Part shown: piece after piece, positions 45,135 to 57,926 of the stretch
Position numbering within the stretch: the first letter of the stretch is position 1
How the letters are laid out: each line of letters begins with the position of its first letter
Notes under the pieces: generated by a model
Told to the model about the DNA's origin: nothing
Databases searched by the model: none
Seen by the model: the letters and a program-made list of their open reading frames with translations, nothing else
Position numbers and translations under genes: made by a program
Source: Dermanyssus gallinae
Lineage: Eukaryota > Arthropoda > Arachnida > Mesostigmata > Dermanyssidae
Assembly (NCBI GenBank): GCA_003439945.1
Contig: QVRM01005490.1
Span: forward strand, 248,001 to 312,000
Direction: 5' to 3'
Length of the DNA: 64,000 nt

Positions 45135-46056
45135 TATACCTATATGAATAGTGGCATTATTTGTAATATATTTGATCGAGATTCCTCCAAGGTCCGTTAC
45201 TAACCCAGGTAACTGTGCTGATACGCTAGAAGCGATTGAATCATATAGGAATACGTTAGCTAACCTTCTGATTATCCCAAAATCTTTAACACCCACAAGG
45301 TCTGCCGAGCTTAGCTATTGCGAAATATAGTGCAAATGCAGCCAATATACTTGCCTCTAAACAATGCTATTATTAATCTCGGACTACTTAATTATAATGA
45401 GTAATAGCAAGGTAGTTTATGAAGTTACAAGATATAATTTGGTCCGCTATAAAGCACCAATTAAATGCAAAAGGAAATGCAATGAGTCCCTTTTAAGGGT
45501 CGGACATTTGGATCTTGTTATAAACTTTGTTCATATTTACTGATATTAGAAGTTCAGTATTATCCCGCTCGCTACGAGTACTTCACACTCTTCATCAGAA
45601 ATACTTCTTTTTTGCTTTATAAATATAACTCTATATCTAATCCATTATCTAACTAACGATTTTCATTACATTCTGTGCAACGTCGAGCTTTCATGAATCA
45701 CAGGATGAATGCCAATGCAGATCCGTAGCAGAAATAGCAAAACGCTAGCTTGTTGGTTGTCTCGAAACATACTGATGTAATATCAACACATTTAACCAGC
45801 CCACGTGTTAAAAAAATAAGTACATTCAGGATTTAGCATGTAAACGTTTATTACTGGTAAATGGGTAAAAGGAAGGTTTGCCATGACAGTTTTGTAGAAT
45901 AGTGTAAGCTCGTCTAGTTGACCAGGATAAGAAGAATTGCTCGGGCCGCGTTGTATAATCCATAAACATGCATCGTTGAAGACAAAACTTGCGTGCGTGT
46001 AATGTACAAAATATACAGATGTGTGCTGGACGAAGGATGACGGAGCTTGTCGCCTA
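45135..46056. repeat. Duplicated 3' flank of glycine-rich gene (partner 10201-11284)
   Basis: Aligns by eye with 10201-11284, including the vestige of the 3' UTR, but lacks the CR1. Divergence is moderate with many small indels, so the duplication is not recent. Confidence 0.75.
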
Positions 46057-46551
46057 TCACCAGTCTCCGTGTCCGTAGCCTCCCCCGAGGCCACCGAAGC
46101 CGCCACGTAGATCAACTCCGAGGTCATGAGAAATGACGGGAACGCTGTGCAGCAACACGACGGGCTTTGCCGCGAACGACACCGACTTGACAGGCTTGGC
46201 TACAAACGATACAACAGGCTGCTTCACGAGATGCGTCTTCACGTACGACACCTTCGCAATCTTTGCGTGCGACACGACAGCGTGGTCACCGCCATAGCCA
46301 AGACCCCCGTAGCCACCACCGAGACCTCCGTAGCCACCACCGGGACCTCCGTAGCCACCACCGGGACCTCCGTAGCCACCACCGGGACCTCCGTAGCCAC
46401 CACCGGGACCTCCGTAGCCACCACCGGGACCTCCGTAGCCACCACCGGGACCTCCGTAGCCGCCTCCGAAGCCCCCATACCCAAGATCACCGGCATATGC
46501 CATGCCAATCACAAGACAGATAGCGGCGACAATAACGCTGAAGCTGTTCAT
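46057..46551 (-). CDS. Secreted glycine-rich structural protein with expanded GGGYGGP array
   Basis: 164 residues, single exon. The signal peptide MNSFSVIVAAICLVIGMAYA is followed by an expanded N-terminal block in which GGGYGGP is repeated six times. The core SHAKIAKVSYVKTHLVKQP lacks the five residues PVVST found in all relatives (a 15-bp deletion). Changes elsewhere (KPVVLLHS for KPVVSLHS, DLGVDLRGG for GLGGG, GHGDW for GHGGW) are unusual for the family. The TATA position reads TCTAAGC. The frame is open, but promoter damage and unusual replacements suggest relaxed constraint. It may be a gene in early decay. It is the counterpart of 11285-11668. Confidence 0.75.
   Translation of the reverse strand: MNSFSVIVAAICLVIGMAYAGDLGYGGFGGGYGGPGGGYGGPGGGYGGPGGGYGGPGGGYGGPGGGYGGPGGGYGGLGGGYGGLGYGGDHAVVSHAKIAKVSYVKTHLVKQPVVSFVAKPVKSVSFAAKPVVLLHSVPVISHDLGVDLRGGFGGLGGGYGHGDW
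46320..46466 (-). repeat. 21-bp coding minisatellite
   Basis: A 21-bp unit encoding GGGYGGP occurs six times head to tail, nearly identical, with variant GGGYGGL units at the 3' side of the coding strand. Homogeneous units suggest recent slippage or unequal crossing-over inside the gene. The 11-kb paralogue has no such expansion. Confidence 0.88.
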
Positions 46552-46759
46552 CTTCTCGTTAGAAATGTATCGAAAGCAAAACGCGATCTGCCTATGCAGA
46601 TTATCTGCGCGCTTAGATCTAGTAGGGGCACGTGCACATTATTGATTTGGGGTAGTCGTATCTGCTAAGAAAATAAGCTGCCGTAATTCAGCGGGGTCAG
46701 GTCACATATTTCTGTTTAATTGCCTTCAGAATTGTAGTACCTAGTAACAGTCAACAACT

Positions 46760-49240
46760 GAAACGTTATGTGTTGGTTAAAGACTTTACGAGAGAGCAAA
46801 ATTGTTAATTGCAAATAGCCTCTGTTTTTATTCAACATGTTTTTGATATAATAATTTAAATGCCATTAAAAATTGCGATAACAGTTGGAATAAAAAGATG
46901 AAAGGTACATTGGCAAGCTCTAACGCGCGAGTTGCAATACCATGTCTGCACTAATGTTGAAGTTCATAATATCGGTTCTAGCTTTGTAGATCCGTGTGGA
47001 ATACCGCGCTACTAGTCATGTAGTTCCCATGTATACTGGAACTTCCATGTCCAGTTACGCTGGAAAAAGACATTATGATTTCACTTCGTGTCCTTTTGAG
47101 TATAAACGCATGCTTCATTGGTATGCAACTAAACCGATTCATTAGCGCTAAAAATGGTCGATGCAGATGCGGACCGTGCATATTATGGTACCACGCCAGC
47201 TAAGGCTACCGAGTGCCAAAAATACTTAGGAATTTGGCATCCACAAAAATTATGTTGATTGGCGTTTGAAACGATCAGAGACTCCGGTCCTGGTACACAT
47301 ACGTTGATGTGTAGGCTAGAGCCTTCATCTTTCGACGGGACCCTCGGAATAATTTTTGTATCAGATGTGTCACTCGAAATACAACAAGGAATTGCAGTAT
47401 GTGTTAGGAGTACATGAATAAATTGAACTTAGTAAGTATACTTTATGGGGTTAACAAATGTATCCTATGTACGTGCTGGATAGCTGTTGGATGCCAAGCT
47501 AACGTCAATGTAACTTGACGTTAGCTCCGCGCATTGTTTTGAAACTGCTGCTGTACCAGGGAGGTCTCAGCTTGGCGGTCAATTGTGCTATGGACCAAGC
47601 GGCGGCGAACGTGTGGCGGAACTAATCAAATCTACTGTCATCTTTGTAAATATGACACTTTGTTGTATTTTTATCTGTTTGTTTGCAGTCGAACGGGATA
47701 GACGAAGTTACAAGTTGGAGAGCCTTACGGTATAACCGCATGACATGGATTTCAGCCGGCGCTAGAGGCGGCTTGGGCTCAACAGCTTTTTGCCTTTTTT
47801 TAGAAGACTAACTGTAGAATGCGGTTGTACAGACGGACACCGCAACAAAAGAACTTCTGGTAAGGACACCGCAACAAGACAAACTGGTAGTGTGGGATTC
47901 CAAACCACTAAAAGCCAGTCATGTCCTTGTCCCCTCGTCTAACTGGGAACTGCTTGCGCAGAGGGGGGGGGGGAGGGGCGAGTCTATTACTTTTGGCGGG
48001 TGCGTTTCCTGGGAGCCTCAAAGAGGCGCGAGCAAACTCGAAGGGCGGCCCTTGTCTTCCTCTGCGTCAGTCGTTCAGTGGTTTACTATTGGTTCACAAC
48101 GCGTGACGAGAAATATATAATGCGACTCCTCGCCTTTCGAAGAATGCAGAGAACTCGCCTTATATAAATGGCAAAACATTCTTACTGCTGAGCAAAATTT
48201 GCTGTCAAAAATGTGTCCACATACTACTGAGGCTGTAACTCAGTATTAATTAAATTTTTAGCTCAAGATGTCCAATAGCAACACGATGTGTCAGTCTATG
48301 GATGTCTTTAACCACCCAACATATGAAAGAAATTATCATGTAGCATTTGTCACTGGCATGTTATATGAAGGGCGTGCATGCGTAAGAGTTTACAAACGAT
48401 ATTTTAGCTTCAGCAGACAATTTTGTCTGTGGTTGGCAGTCGACCTCCAAGGCGAAACTGTATTGCTTTCGTTCTCTGTAATTTGGTTTGGAGACCCTTG
48501 TTATAAAGATCGGTGAAGATATGCCTCTAACTTGACAACGATGAAGGCACATGACAAACTTAGTTACCGATTAATAGTGTAAATGACAGACAGATGAGTG
48601 TGCCTTCTTAAGATCTCCAGATTTTGTAATAGCTTTAAGACGTCACCACTCCACATGTCTACTTTCAAACATAGGAAACATATCCTCAACAATTAAGCTG
48701 AAAAGCACTAACGTACGAGTACCACCCAGTTTAGCGTGCCGAAATGAGTGGACTAAGCTGAAGACCACACAGAATTTTTACGATTTCCTTTTCTTTAAAA
48801 GGGGAGTATATGAGGTGCTGATCCAGGGCGAGTGGATACAAAACCGCTGGTTCATACGTGGAGGCAATTGGGTGGAACAACTGGCCTCCGTCTGTCCGAC
48901 TATTACGGCCTTTATGGAAGCTTCAAATGTGCTATTTACGTCCATTGGCTGCCTAATCTGTATAGACTTGTAGACAAAAGTTCAGTTTTGCAGTAAACGC
49001 AGGTCCAGCTTTATAGAAACATTCTTCTTTAAAATATCATGCGTAGCGTGCATAGTTCTTTCTGCTGTTGTGGCAGGCGTGCGCGAATTGATTGTACGTC
49101 ATTTGGGCAGTAGAGGTCTCTGTTGTTTTTTGGAAGATTTCATAAAAGCATCGCTACCAGCCTGCACGACTAAGTGGCCCATATATTGCAGAGGCTCTAT
49201 TAGTCCCTCTCCCTTTTGTCAAAACCGTGTGGCTGTTACC
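46760..49240. other. Intergenic; G-rich run at about 47968
   Basis: No gene was recognised. The stretch 47880-48120 is GC-rich, with a G-tract of about a dozen bases near 47968-47980, and has several overlapping open frames without motifs. An inverted short repeat 'gctaacgtcaatgtaacttgacgttagc' sits at about 47499-47526. This segment has no counterpart in the 10-15 kb block. Confidence 0.5.
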
Positions 49241-49254
49241 TAGTATTATAATCT

Positions 49255-49510
49255 GTAGGCAGTTGGTCTATGGAGATTTCGGAGATGGTTATGGGGAACT
49301 TGGTGGTGGCTAAGGACATGGCGGAGATCACACCCTCGTGTGTCGTACGTGAAGACGCCAGTTGTGTCCACGCATCTGGTAAAACTTAATGCGTAAAACC
49401 CGTTGTCTCGCTGGAAATGGTTCCCGTCGTCTCTCATGACCTCGGAGGTGACTAAAGACACGGAGGCTGGTGTAGACGAGTCAAACTCCCTTACCCTCTG
49501 CATATCTGCA
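49255..49510 (+). pseudogene. Decayed glycine-rich gene copy (partner 12765-13065)
   Basis: Begins 'gtctatggagatttcggaga' like the 12.8-kb relic and reads VYGDFGDGYGELGGG, a stop, then GHGGDH. The sequence continues with recognisable 'cgtacgtgaagacgccagttgtgtc' (out of frame) and 'cctcggaggtga'. It shares with the 12.8-kb copy the truncated core (VSHAKVAK partly lost) and the divergent 3' end, and has extra deletions of its own. Confidence 0.75.
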
Positions 49511-49758
49511 TACCTGATATAAAATAAAGTACTCGAAGAGAGCAACACAAAATTGACATTTGAATTTCAGTGTATAGCTCTCAAGTTTCTAACAAGATGC
49601 CGGCATCCATAAAGACGCGTTTCCGTGCGTTTTTCTAAAATGCAGCATTTTGACATTAAAATCGCCGCTCGTAAAGTGGGAATGCTTTTCCAATGAGAAA
49701 AAGTCCTAAATAATGTCAGTAAATATACCGCCCTTAACAATACGCATATTTACATACA

Positions 49759-51027
<1,269 letters not shown>

Positions 51028-51061
<34 letters not shown>
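51028..51061. repeat. (TA)n microsatellite right of foldback element
   Basis: TA array of about 33 bp. With 49764-49870 it may have been one array split by the insertion. Confidence 0.85.
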
Positions 51062-51064
<3 letters not shown>

Positions 51065-51065
<1 letters not shown>

Positions 51066-52310
51066 TATATGGGTATATACCAAAATATTTATTGTTTTAG
51101 TAGTACAAGAGATCAAAGTTTTTATTAAATCTAAGTGTTTTATTTTAGTGAACGAACTTCACGTTTTTTTCAATGTTGCGGATTTGGGGTACCCATTTTG
51201 TTTAGAGAAACGTGTACCGCTATTCCGTAAGCTAATAGTTTCTGGAAATAAATTTGCTTGGATTCGCAATAGTGTGCCACATTTAAATGCAGCGCCTCCT
51301 GTGCTATGCCCCATCTTTCCTAGTTTGGGAGAGTGGCAGGTCTCAGCCCTGCCGAAGTGCAATGGCAAGGCCTCCTCCTGGGGTCTCCGCCATCTTGATC
51401 ACGGAGGTCCCGGCACCAGGTAAATATAATGCTATGCTTTGTTTTGTTATTTACGTCTTAGTATTCTCATTCAGATGCAATTGTATTTTTACTTTGTAAA
51501 AAAAAAATATGGCGCTATCACCCACTAGAATTAAGAAAGTCGAGTTAAAGAATAATAAAACAGAGCCAAGTATAGTGGTTGCGCTAGCCCCGTTTTTCGC
51601 GATGGCTAAGGCGACCAAATCTTGTGAGTATCATATATCTAATAGCAACCCAGAAGATTAGCTGATATGTATACATAATGCTCAGCGTATTGATATATAT
51701 TTTCGGCTCCAACTTATCAACACATAGGTTAGTCACTCACGTTAACGGAATTGCGATCAAACACAGTACGAATAAGCAGCAAAATGTGCCACTCGATGAC
51801 TGCCCTTCCAACGCTTAATAGTGAAAAACAACTTACCCGCGTGCAAAATAGGGTAAATCAATCGCACAATTTATTAGATTCATTACAACACCGGATTCAT
51901 GTTGCTTGTGTGCACATTATAAACAGAACCGGACGTTTAAGTTTGGATTGAACAACAAATATGCCTGGTTCGGCACGTATCACCTAAAAAATTCTACCTT
52001 TTTTAGTATCTCAGCATACTAAGATACTATATATTAAAGACGATTATTTTCGACAAAATGGTTCGTGGCTTTTACGGAGGCATGACTAGCAACGGCCTGA
52101 TGCTCATTAAGAGCGCTGATGATGGTCCCCTCTCCGAAATACGTAAATCTTATACTACAATTGGTGATGATATTTATACCAACAAGGTACGGTTAAAGGC
52201 GGCCGCGACACCTAGGGGCGAGGGTACTGCTGCAACGAAGCTCTAGCCCGTCATAAGTCAGGCGTCTTGGCTTACGGACAGAACGCGCAAATAAACTTAC
52301 AAAAATTGAA
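51065..52310. other. Non-coding part of duplicated block
   Basis: Matches about 13860-14640 in pieces ('ttattgttttagtag', 'ggcgaccaaatcttgtgag' against 'ggccaccaaacctcgtgag', 'gacacctaggggcgagggta'). A segment at about 51290-51600 has no partner. No gene is recognised. The short open frame at 52058-52246 has no motif. Confidence 0.55.
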
Positions 52311-53500
52311 CTAATGAATGGGTGAAAAGAAATTAAACATTTGGTGAATTGCAATCAGTATGCTCGACACCGATAATGAAATAATTCTGACACACGATGA
52401 GGATGCCTCAGCCGGGTTCGGAGAGTTCCCAATCTTTGCTTTGTTGTTCGCAGATGACATTGCGCTATTGGCATGGAGCTTAAATTGGTCAAAACGCCTG
52501 ATACTAGAGATCCACTTAGACAAAAGCCATAGGGCTTAGCCACCTAAAGAAATACTCGGTTAAGGCGGTCAATACGGCCAATGCAGTTGCAAGAACTGAA
52601 ACTGGCAAGTATTCACGGACTACGAGACTGCAGACGCAAACTGCTGATGTCAGTAGTCGAGTCGATTGCTATCTTTGGGTCCCCGACTTTGCTTAAAGCC
52701 TCTGCGAAAACAAAGAGGACAAGCGGAATCCTTAGCACTTAGAAGATAGCGGTCATCAGGGTTCTCCAAGCGTATCCCACTGTTAGCACTAACGCATCAC
52801 TGGTGCTGGCAAAAGTTCTTCCCTCGACCTAAATGTAGAAAAGGGGCAAGGACTGTGAAACAATGGTCCGAGCTGCAATAAGAAACTAGACAGGAAAATT
52901 GCAATAAAGACATGGCAGGCCAAATAGTACTTTATGCCTTCTGAAGTACCGGGGTACACACTCCGATCTTTCATTCTAGACATGAACAAATTAGAATACT
53001 TACTTGATACCGGCACCTACGTGATCAAGAAGGCAAAGACCCCAAGAGGAAGTTCCCAAACTGGGACAGATAAGGCATTTTTACCTTGGCAAGCTGTGTT
53101 AATTGTCAGGAGCGAGCGGATAATATAAATCGACTTACACTCTTGAGTGCCAGGCACTGGAGTAGTCTAAAGCCACAGCAAATGCAAAACTCAGGGACAA
53201 ATAGACTTACAAGGGAGACGGAACGAAAGCAAATATTCCAGACCCTTATTAGTACCTAGTATTTTGCTATGAAGATATGGGCTATCAGAGAATTAAGCTT
53301 AAGAGGGTGCGCTTGGCGTCTATGGGTTTTAACGGGCTAAGATTTAAGGAAAACAGGTCTCTGTACCGATACGCAAACACTCAGAGTACCAGCAGTGAAG
53401 CCCTGGCGAGCCTGAAATCAAATCGCATTCTGCATCAAAAGACGAGGATTAAGCTAAGCTTCTTGCATCGCATTTTTCGTCTGTGTTCAATCATGCTCTA
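52311..53500 (+). pseudogene. R1-like and CR1-like LINE relics
   Basis: The stretch 52430-52480 reads LFADDIALLAW (RT catalytic box), as at 15.4 kb. The stretch 52610-52830 reads GLRDCRRKLLMSVVESIAIFG and ASLVLAKVLPS, the R1-type thumb seen inverted at 21 kb. The stretch 53217-53500 repeats 22240-22645, with SLYRYANTQSTSSEALASLK. All are interrupted by stops. They run into the CR1-like relic at 53506. Confidence 0.55.
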
Positions 53501-53505
53501 GTAAA

Positions 53506-53960
53506 CCAATCTACGTGTACGCAACTACTAGAGATGAGGTATAACTGGGCGTTATATGTACATAAACGCCAACAAAGGTTTTCAATGAACTTACCTTAAT
53601 CAGAAAGGTGCTTTTGGCATTGTCGACACACAACAAGTCAATAAATTAGCAGCGTTTGAGATCCTCCCGCAGACATGCGAATGGTTTGCAGAATTTTTGC
53701 GCAACCGAACTGTCCAAGTCAAGTCAGAGGACGCCTTAAGCAGCCCGCATCGGGCACCGTCTGGCGTACCGCAGGAGAGCTGCGTCTCTCCGTTTTTGTA
53801 CATCATTTTTGTTCAAGATATGAAACTCTCTATACATGGTGTTAATTATCTCTTGTACGCAGACGATCATCAGATCATGCAGAACTGCGGTCCGTTGTAG
53901 GCGGTGTCAGCCGGTAGTGGATTGACAACGAAACGCAGTTCTCTCATCATACGTGTCATT
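53506..53960 (+). pseudogene. CR1-like RT relic (copy 3 of 3)
   Basis: Near-identical to 25012-25470. It reads FLRNRTVQVKSEDALSS, GVPQESCVSPFLYIIFVQDM and NYLLYADDHQ. It marks the left edge of the second large duplicated block. Confidence 0.7.
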
Positions 53961-54105
53961 ATCATGGCGGTTTCATTACCGATGGCATGTTTTTAAAATT
54001 CACTTTTTTTAAGTAAATATATTGTTTATAATTGATTTATATAACTTTTTATGTTAGCACTTTGGAGAGAACAATTGTCTCCGCGTGAACGAGTAGTCAC
54101 GGGTT

Positions 54106-55194
54106 CTCTAACCCAGGATTAGCTCAGTTCGACAATGTGCCTCGAACAGATGCTGCGTTTCCTCGTTGAATGTCGAGCGACAGCCTCTGACGCAAAAATT
54201 CCGATGCTCTTGAGTCTCCCGTGGAAAGGTTAAGGCATCTGCCCACGCGCTGAATCAAATTCAGTGTAAGCGGGCCTGGTCCTCCCATTGTTTCAAACGC
54301 CAACGGACAAAAATTGTTGCGGATAACCAACGTCAGAGTATTTTCAACATTTGTTAGCCTCTGCTAACCTGGACGCATGGCCCGCCTGGTCCGCTCCTGC
54401 ACCGATCATCGAAGGGGCTAATGAGTCGGTTACAGTTGCGTCCCAGACAAGCGTGCGGCCACGCTCAAAGGGGGTTAGAGTAAGGCCGTCAGGCCTTTTT
54501 TCATCGTATCTGGATAGACCCGGAGGTTCTAGTAGACACGGAAAGCCGGCAGACCTCAGTGCTCGACTAAAAGTGTCATTTAAAGCCGAGTGGTGTGCTC
54601 TTCGGCCTGCGCTTAAGGCGCATGACAAGCCATGATGGACCAACGCGTCCACTAGTTAACCACAACGACATCGGTGAGGAACGACTAAGTCACTACAACA
54701 CCAAGCCGCAGTCCTGTGCTAATGCGCGTCGTCTCGTCATTTAAAAGAGTCAATTCAATTTTTTCAGACTTGTTGACGGACATTCGTTCTGCTCGAATTG
54801 CTTTTTTGACTCTGCTTTCTATATGCCTTCGGAAACTGCTACCATTCGACGTTATAGTGACTCCCAGATAAGTAAATTTGTTTACGAAATGTACCTCATT
54901 GCCCCTGGCTCGAAGAATGTCGTATTTTCCTAATCGACTCCCTCGTCGGAACTTAGCTGCTACCGTCTTTTGCCAGTTTATGCTGAGCCCCATCTCGTCC
55001 ATATAATCAATTATTTGTTCCAGTCCATGTTTTACCCTAAATAGACTCCTACCATAGATTGCAATGTCATCTGCGTACATTCAAGTACTTGCCCACTCTC
55101 GGGTCCATCCCTGTCTCACCCGGTCATAATTTTTTATGTCACTCTTATACAAAAAGTGTTCGCTCCCCCTTTCCATTAGCAAACATTATTTTCT
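54106..55194 (-). pseudogene. RT plus nuclease-tail LINE relic, tandem unit 1
   Basis: On the minus strand 55080-54685 reads MYADDIAIYGRSLF, GLSINWQKTVAAKF and FTYLGVTITSNGSSF. It then continues in frame into LLNDETTRISTGLRLG. Next come HHGLSCALSAGRRAHH, RPDGLTLTPF and LVWDATVTDSLAP (54652-54344), and QRLSLDIQRGNAASVRGT (54330-54124). The unit is the counterpart of 25604-26690 and is followed directly by a second copy. A four-base insertion relative to the 26-kb copy (gtcactacaac against gtcaac) shifts the frame before the zinc motif. Confidence 0.65.
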
Positions 55195-56283
55195 CTCTAA
55201 CCCAGGATTAGCTCAGTTCGACAATGTGCCTCGAACAGATGCTGCGTTTCCTCGTTGAATGTCGAGCGACAGCCTCTGACGCAAAAATTCCGATGCTCTT
55301 GAGTCTCCCGTGGAAAGGTTAAGGCATCTGCCCACGCGCTGAATCAAATTCAGTGTAAGCGGGCCTGGTCCTCCCATTGTTTCAAACGCCAACGGACAAA
55401 AATTGTTGCGGATAACCAACGTCAGAGTATTTTCAACATTTGTTAGCCTCTGCTAACCTGGACGCATGGCCCGCCTGGTCCGCTCCTGCACCGATCATCG
55501 AAGGGGCTAATGAGTCGGTTACAGTTGCGTCCCAGACAAGCGTGCGGCCACGCTCAAAGGGGGTTAGAGTAAGGCCGTCAGGCCTTTTTTCATCGTATCT
55601 GGATAGACCCGGAGGTTCTAGTAGACACGGAAAGCCGGCAGACCTCAGTGCTCGACTAAAAGTGTCATTTAAAGCCGAGTGGTGTGCTCTTCGGCCTGCG
55701 CTTAAGGCGCATGACAAGCCATGATGGACCAACGCGTCCACTAGTTAACCACAACGACATCGGTGAGGAACGACTAAGTCACTACAACACCAAGCCGCAG
55801 TCCTGTGCTAATGCGCGTCGTCTCGTCATTTAAAAGAGTCAATTCAATTTTTTCAGACTTGTTGACGGACATTCGTTCTGCTCGAATTGCTTTTTTGACT
55901 CTGCTTTCTATATGCCTTCGGAAACTGCTACCATTCGACGTTATAGTGACTCCCAGATAAGTAAATTTATTTACGAAATGTACCTCATTGCCCCTGGCTC
56001 GAAGAATGTCGTATTTTCCTAATCGACTCCCTCGTCGGAACTTAGCTGCTACCGTCTTTTGCCAGTTTATGCTGAGCCCCATCTCGTCCATATAATCAAT
56101 TATTTGTTCCAGTCCATGTTTTACCCTAAATAGACTCCTACCATAGATTGCAATGTCATCTGCGTACATTCAAGTACTTGCCCACTCTCGGGTCCATCCC
56201 TGTCTCACCCGGTCATAATTTTTTATGTCACTCTTATACAAAAAGTGTTCGCTCCCCCTTTCCATTAGCAAACATTATTTTCT
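55195..56283 (-). pseudogene. RT plus nuclease-tail LINE relic, tandem unit 2
   Basis: Repeats 54106-55194 with a 1,089-bp period and almost no differences (one seen: 'aaatttgttta' at 54886 against 'aaatttattta' at 55975). The junction carries a TCTC microhomology. Both units share the four-base insertion, so they are copies of each other and not of the 26-kb unit. Confidence 0.85.
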
Positions 56284-56490
56284 CATTGAGTTTAGCCCTA
56301 ACCCTGAGTTTGGGGCAAGCTTTTTCGGATATATATATATATATATAGTCACCTTCACATATTTGTCCACAACTGCCATAAGACGTGTCCGTGCGCTTGA
56401 CCACTAAAATCTTCTGTCGCTGACCTCTCAAGCCGTGTTTCTGGCCCAGGATACGGTGGTCATAGGCATGCCCTTTCTCGCAGCGGCGCG

Positions 56491-56497
56491 TATAAAA
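56491..56497 (+). promoter_or_regulatory. TATA box of MKFAF gene copy 3
   Basis: TATAAAA 75 bp before the ATG, in a promoter almost identical to that of copy 2. Confidence 0.8.
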
Positions 56498-56565
56498 AGC
56501 GGATAGCTTGGTCTTTCGCTGCAGATCGCTTATTTGTCTAAGTGCGTTAACCAAACGAATATACC

Positions 56566-56967
56566 ATGAAGTTCGCTTTTGCAGCTATTGTGGCTAGTGT
56601 GGCCTTAGCTGGTCTGGTATCTGCAGGCGGCTATGGCGGTGGATTCGGTGGCGGATACGGAGGCGGCTACGGAGGAGGCTACGGAGGCGATCACGGCCAC
56701 ACAATTGTGTCGCACGCGAAGGTGGCGAAGGTTTCGTACGTGAAGACGCCCGTCGTATCGACCCATTACGTGAAGAAGCCCGTCGTCTCGTACGTCTCCA
56801 AGCCGGTCAAGACTGTGTCGTACGTGTCGAAGCCTGTCGTGTCGGTGCATAGCACACCCGTCATCACCCACGTTAGCGGCGGCGGCGGAGGATTCGGTGG
56901 CGGCTACGGAGGAGGTTACGGAGGTGGACACGGAGGAGGTTATGGAGGTGGACACGGATGGTGGTAG
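56566..56967 (+). CDS. Secreted Gly/Tyr-rich structural protein, MKFAF type, copy 3
   Basis: Encodes exactly the same 133-residue protein as 24086 and 26980. Differences seen in the coding sequence are third-position changes only (gtctcg to gtttcg, attacc to atcacc). The base before the start context changed from 'aatttacc' to 'aatatacc'. It sits in the second large block and is the counterpart of 26980. Intact promoter, signal peptide and AATAAA suggest a working gene. Identity of protein with silent differences in DNA points to either purifying selection or gene conversion. Confidence 0.9.
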   Translation: MKFAFAAIVASVALAGLVSAGGYGGGFGGGYGGGYGGGYGGDHGHTIVSHAKVAKVSYVKTPVVSTHYVKKPVVSYVSKPVKTVSYVSKPVVSVHSTPVITHVSGGGGGFGGGYGGGYGGGHGGGYGGGHGWW

Positions 56968-57037
56968 GAACAGGATCCTACGGCTAATCCCTGCTAGCTG
57001 TAGATTAGATATTTCCGCATTGTATACTTGTGTAAAA

Positions 57038-57043
57038 AATAAA
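57038..57043 (+). terminator. Poly(A) signal AATAAA, MKFAF copy 3
   Basis: AATAAA 71 bp after the stop, same context as copies 1 and 2. Confidence 0.75.
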
Positions 57044-57449
57044 CGCCTGTGATGTTTGTAGATAAGACAATTTTGGACTTATTTTATGCATTCAATAGAT
57101 AGCCATTGGTTAGAGCTGATTTTGATAGCATCTTGTTAAATTAGCTATGTTTGGTTAGCTAAGCAAAAACTCGCGTATCTAGGTGATACAAATCGCTATT
57201 TAACCAGTTAGCTAAAAATACAGTACATATAGCCGCATTGCTGATACATTTTTTTTCTACAATCTAAGCCTTGTCTGAACTGCAAACGCAACTGAGAATT
57301 TGCCAGTGTTAGATCGGATCCAACGACACATCCAAAACAGCGTCGTAAACGTTGCGTGACCCAATTTTGTTAAGTGTACTTACCCAGTATCTATATACCA
57401 CGTTAGTTTAATTGTAATTATTGACATTTTTCGGTATCGCAGTCCTGTG

Positions 57450-57705
57450 CTAAATAAGTTTGTCTGCTACAGCACAGTTCAAAGCAAAATTATACAAAGC
57501 ACTAATTGAAACCCATTTTAGATATGCAACAGTCGCGTTTGGTAGAATCTTTCATACTGTGCAACCGTTGGTGGTCTGGCAGAAAAGTCGGTACAACAAA
57601 TTAACAATGTTAGTGCCAAAACAAGTGCAGCTCCACCTATGCGCACATTCCACGTGGTTTTTTGTCGACTTTAATCTCATTTTGTACTTGTACTCTTTCT
57701 TCTGA
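57450..57705 (+). pseudogene. LINE ORF2 thumb-region fragment (partner 27840-28120)
   Basis: Reads AQFKAKLYKALIETHFRYA and TVAFGRIFHTVQPLVVWQ, differing by few residues from the 28-kb copy. It is part of the large duplication. Confidence 0.55.
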
Positions 57706-57835
57706 AAAAAACAGGAACTTGGTGTCAGATTAAAAAAAAGAAGCAGGTTAATTATACATTTAACAACATAAAGACAATATACCATAATTAATTGAGAACA
57801 TACACAAACGGAAGCAGTACACCGAGTAGTGACGA

Positions 57836-57845
57836 ACTATTTTAT
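57836..57845. repeat. 10-bp target-site duplication, left
   Basis: ACTATTTTAT next to the 3' tail of the minus-strand LINE. The identical right copy is at 61709-61718. The empty site at 28249-28258 differs by one base. Confidence 0.88.
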
Positions 57846-57926
57846 TATTTATTATTACATCACCTTTCGGTATTGTTGATTATATTACATTACACGTATT
57901 CATTAATCAAGCATCTCAAGAAGATG

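Noticed and set aside
46126..46668. Plus-strand 180-codon frame with TSVATTG repeats
   Set aside because: Antisense shadow of the GGGYGGP minisatellite. The signal peptide and family match are on the minus strand.
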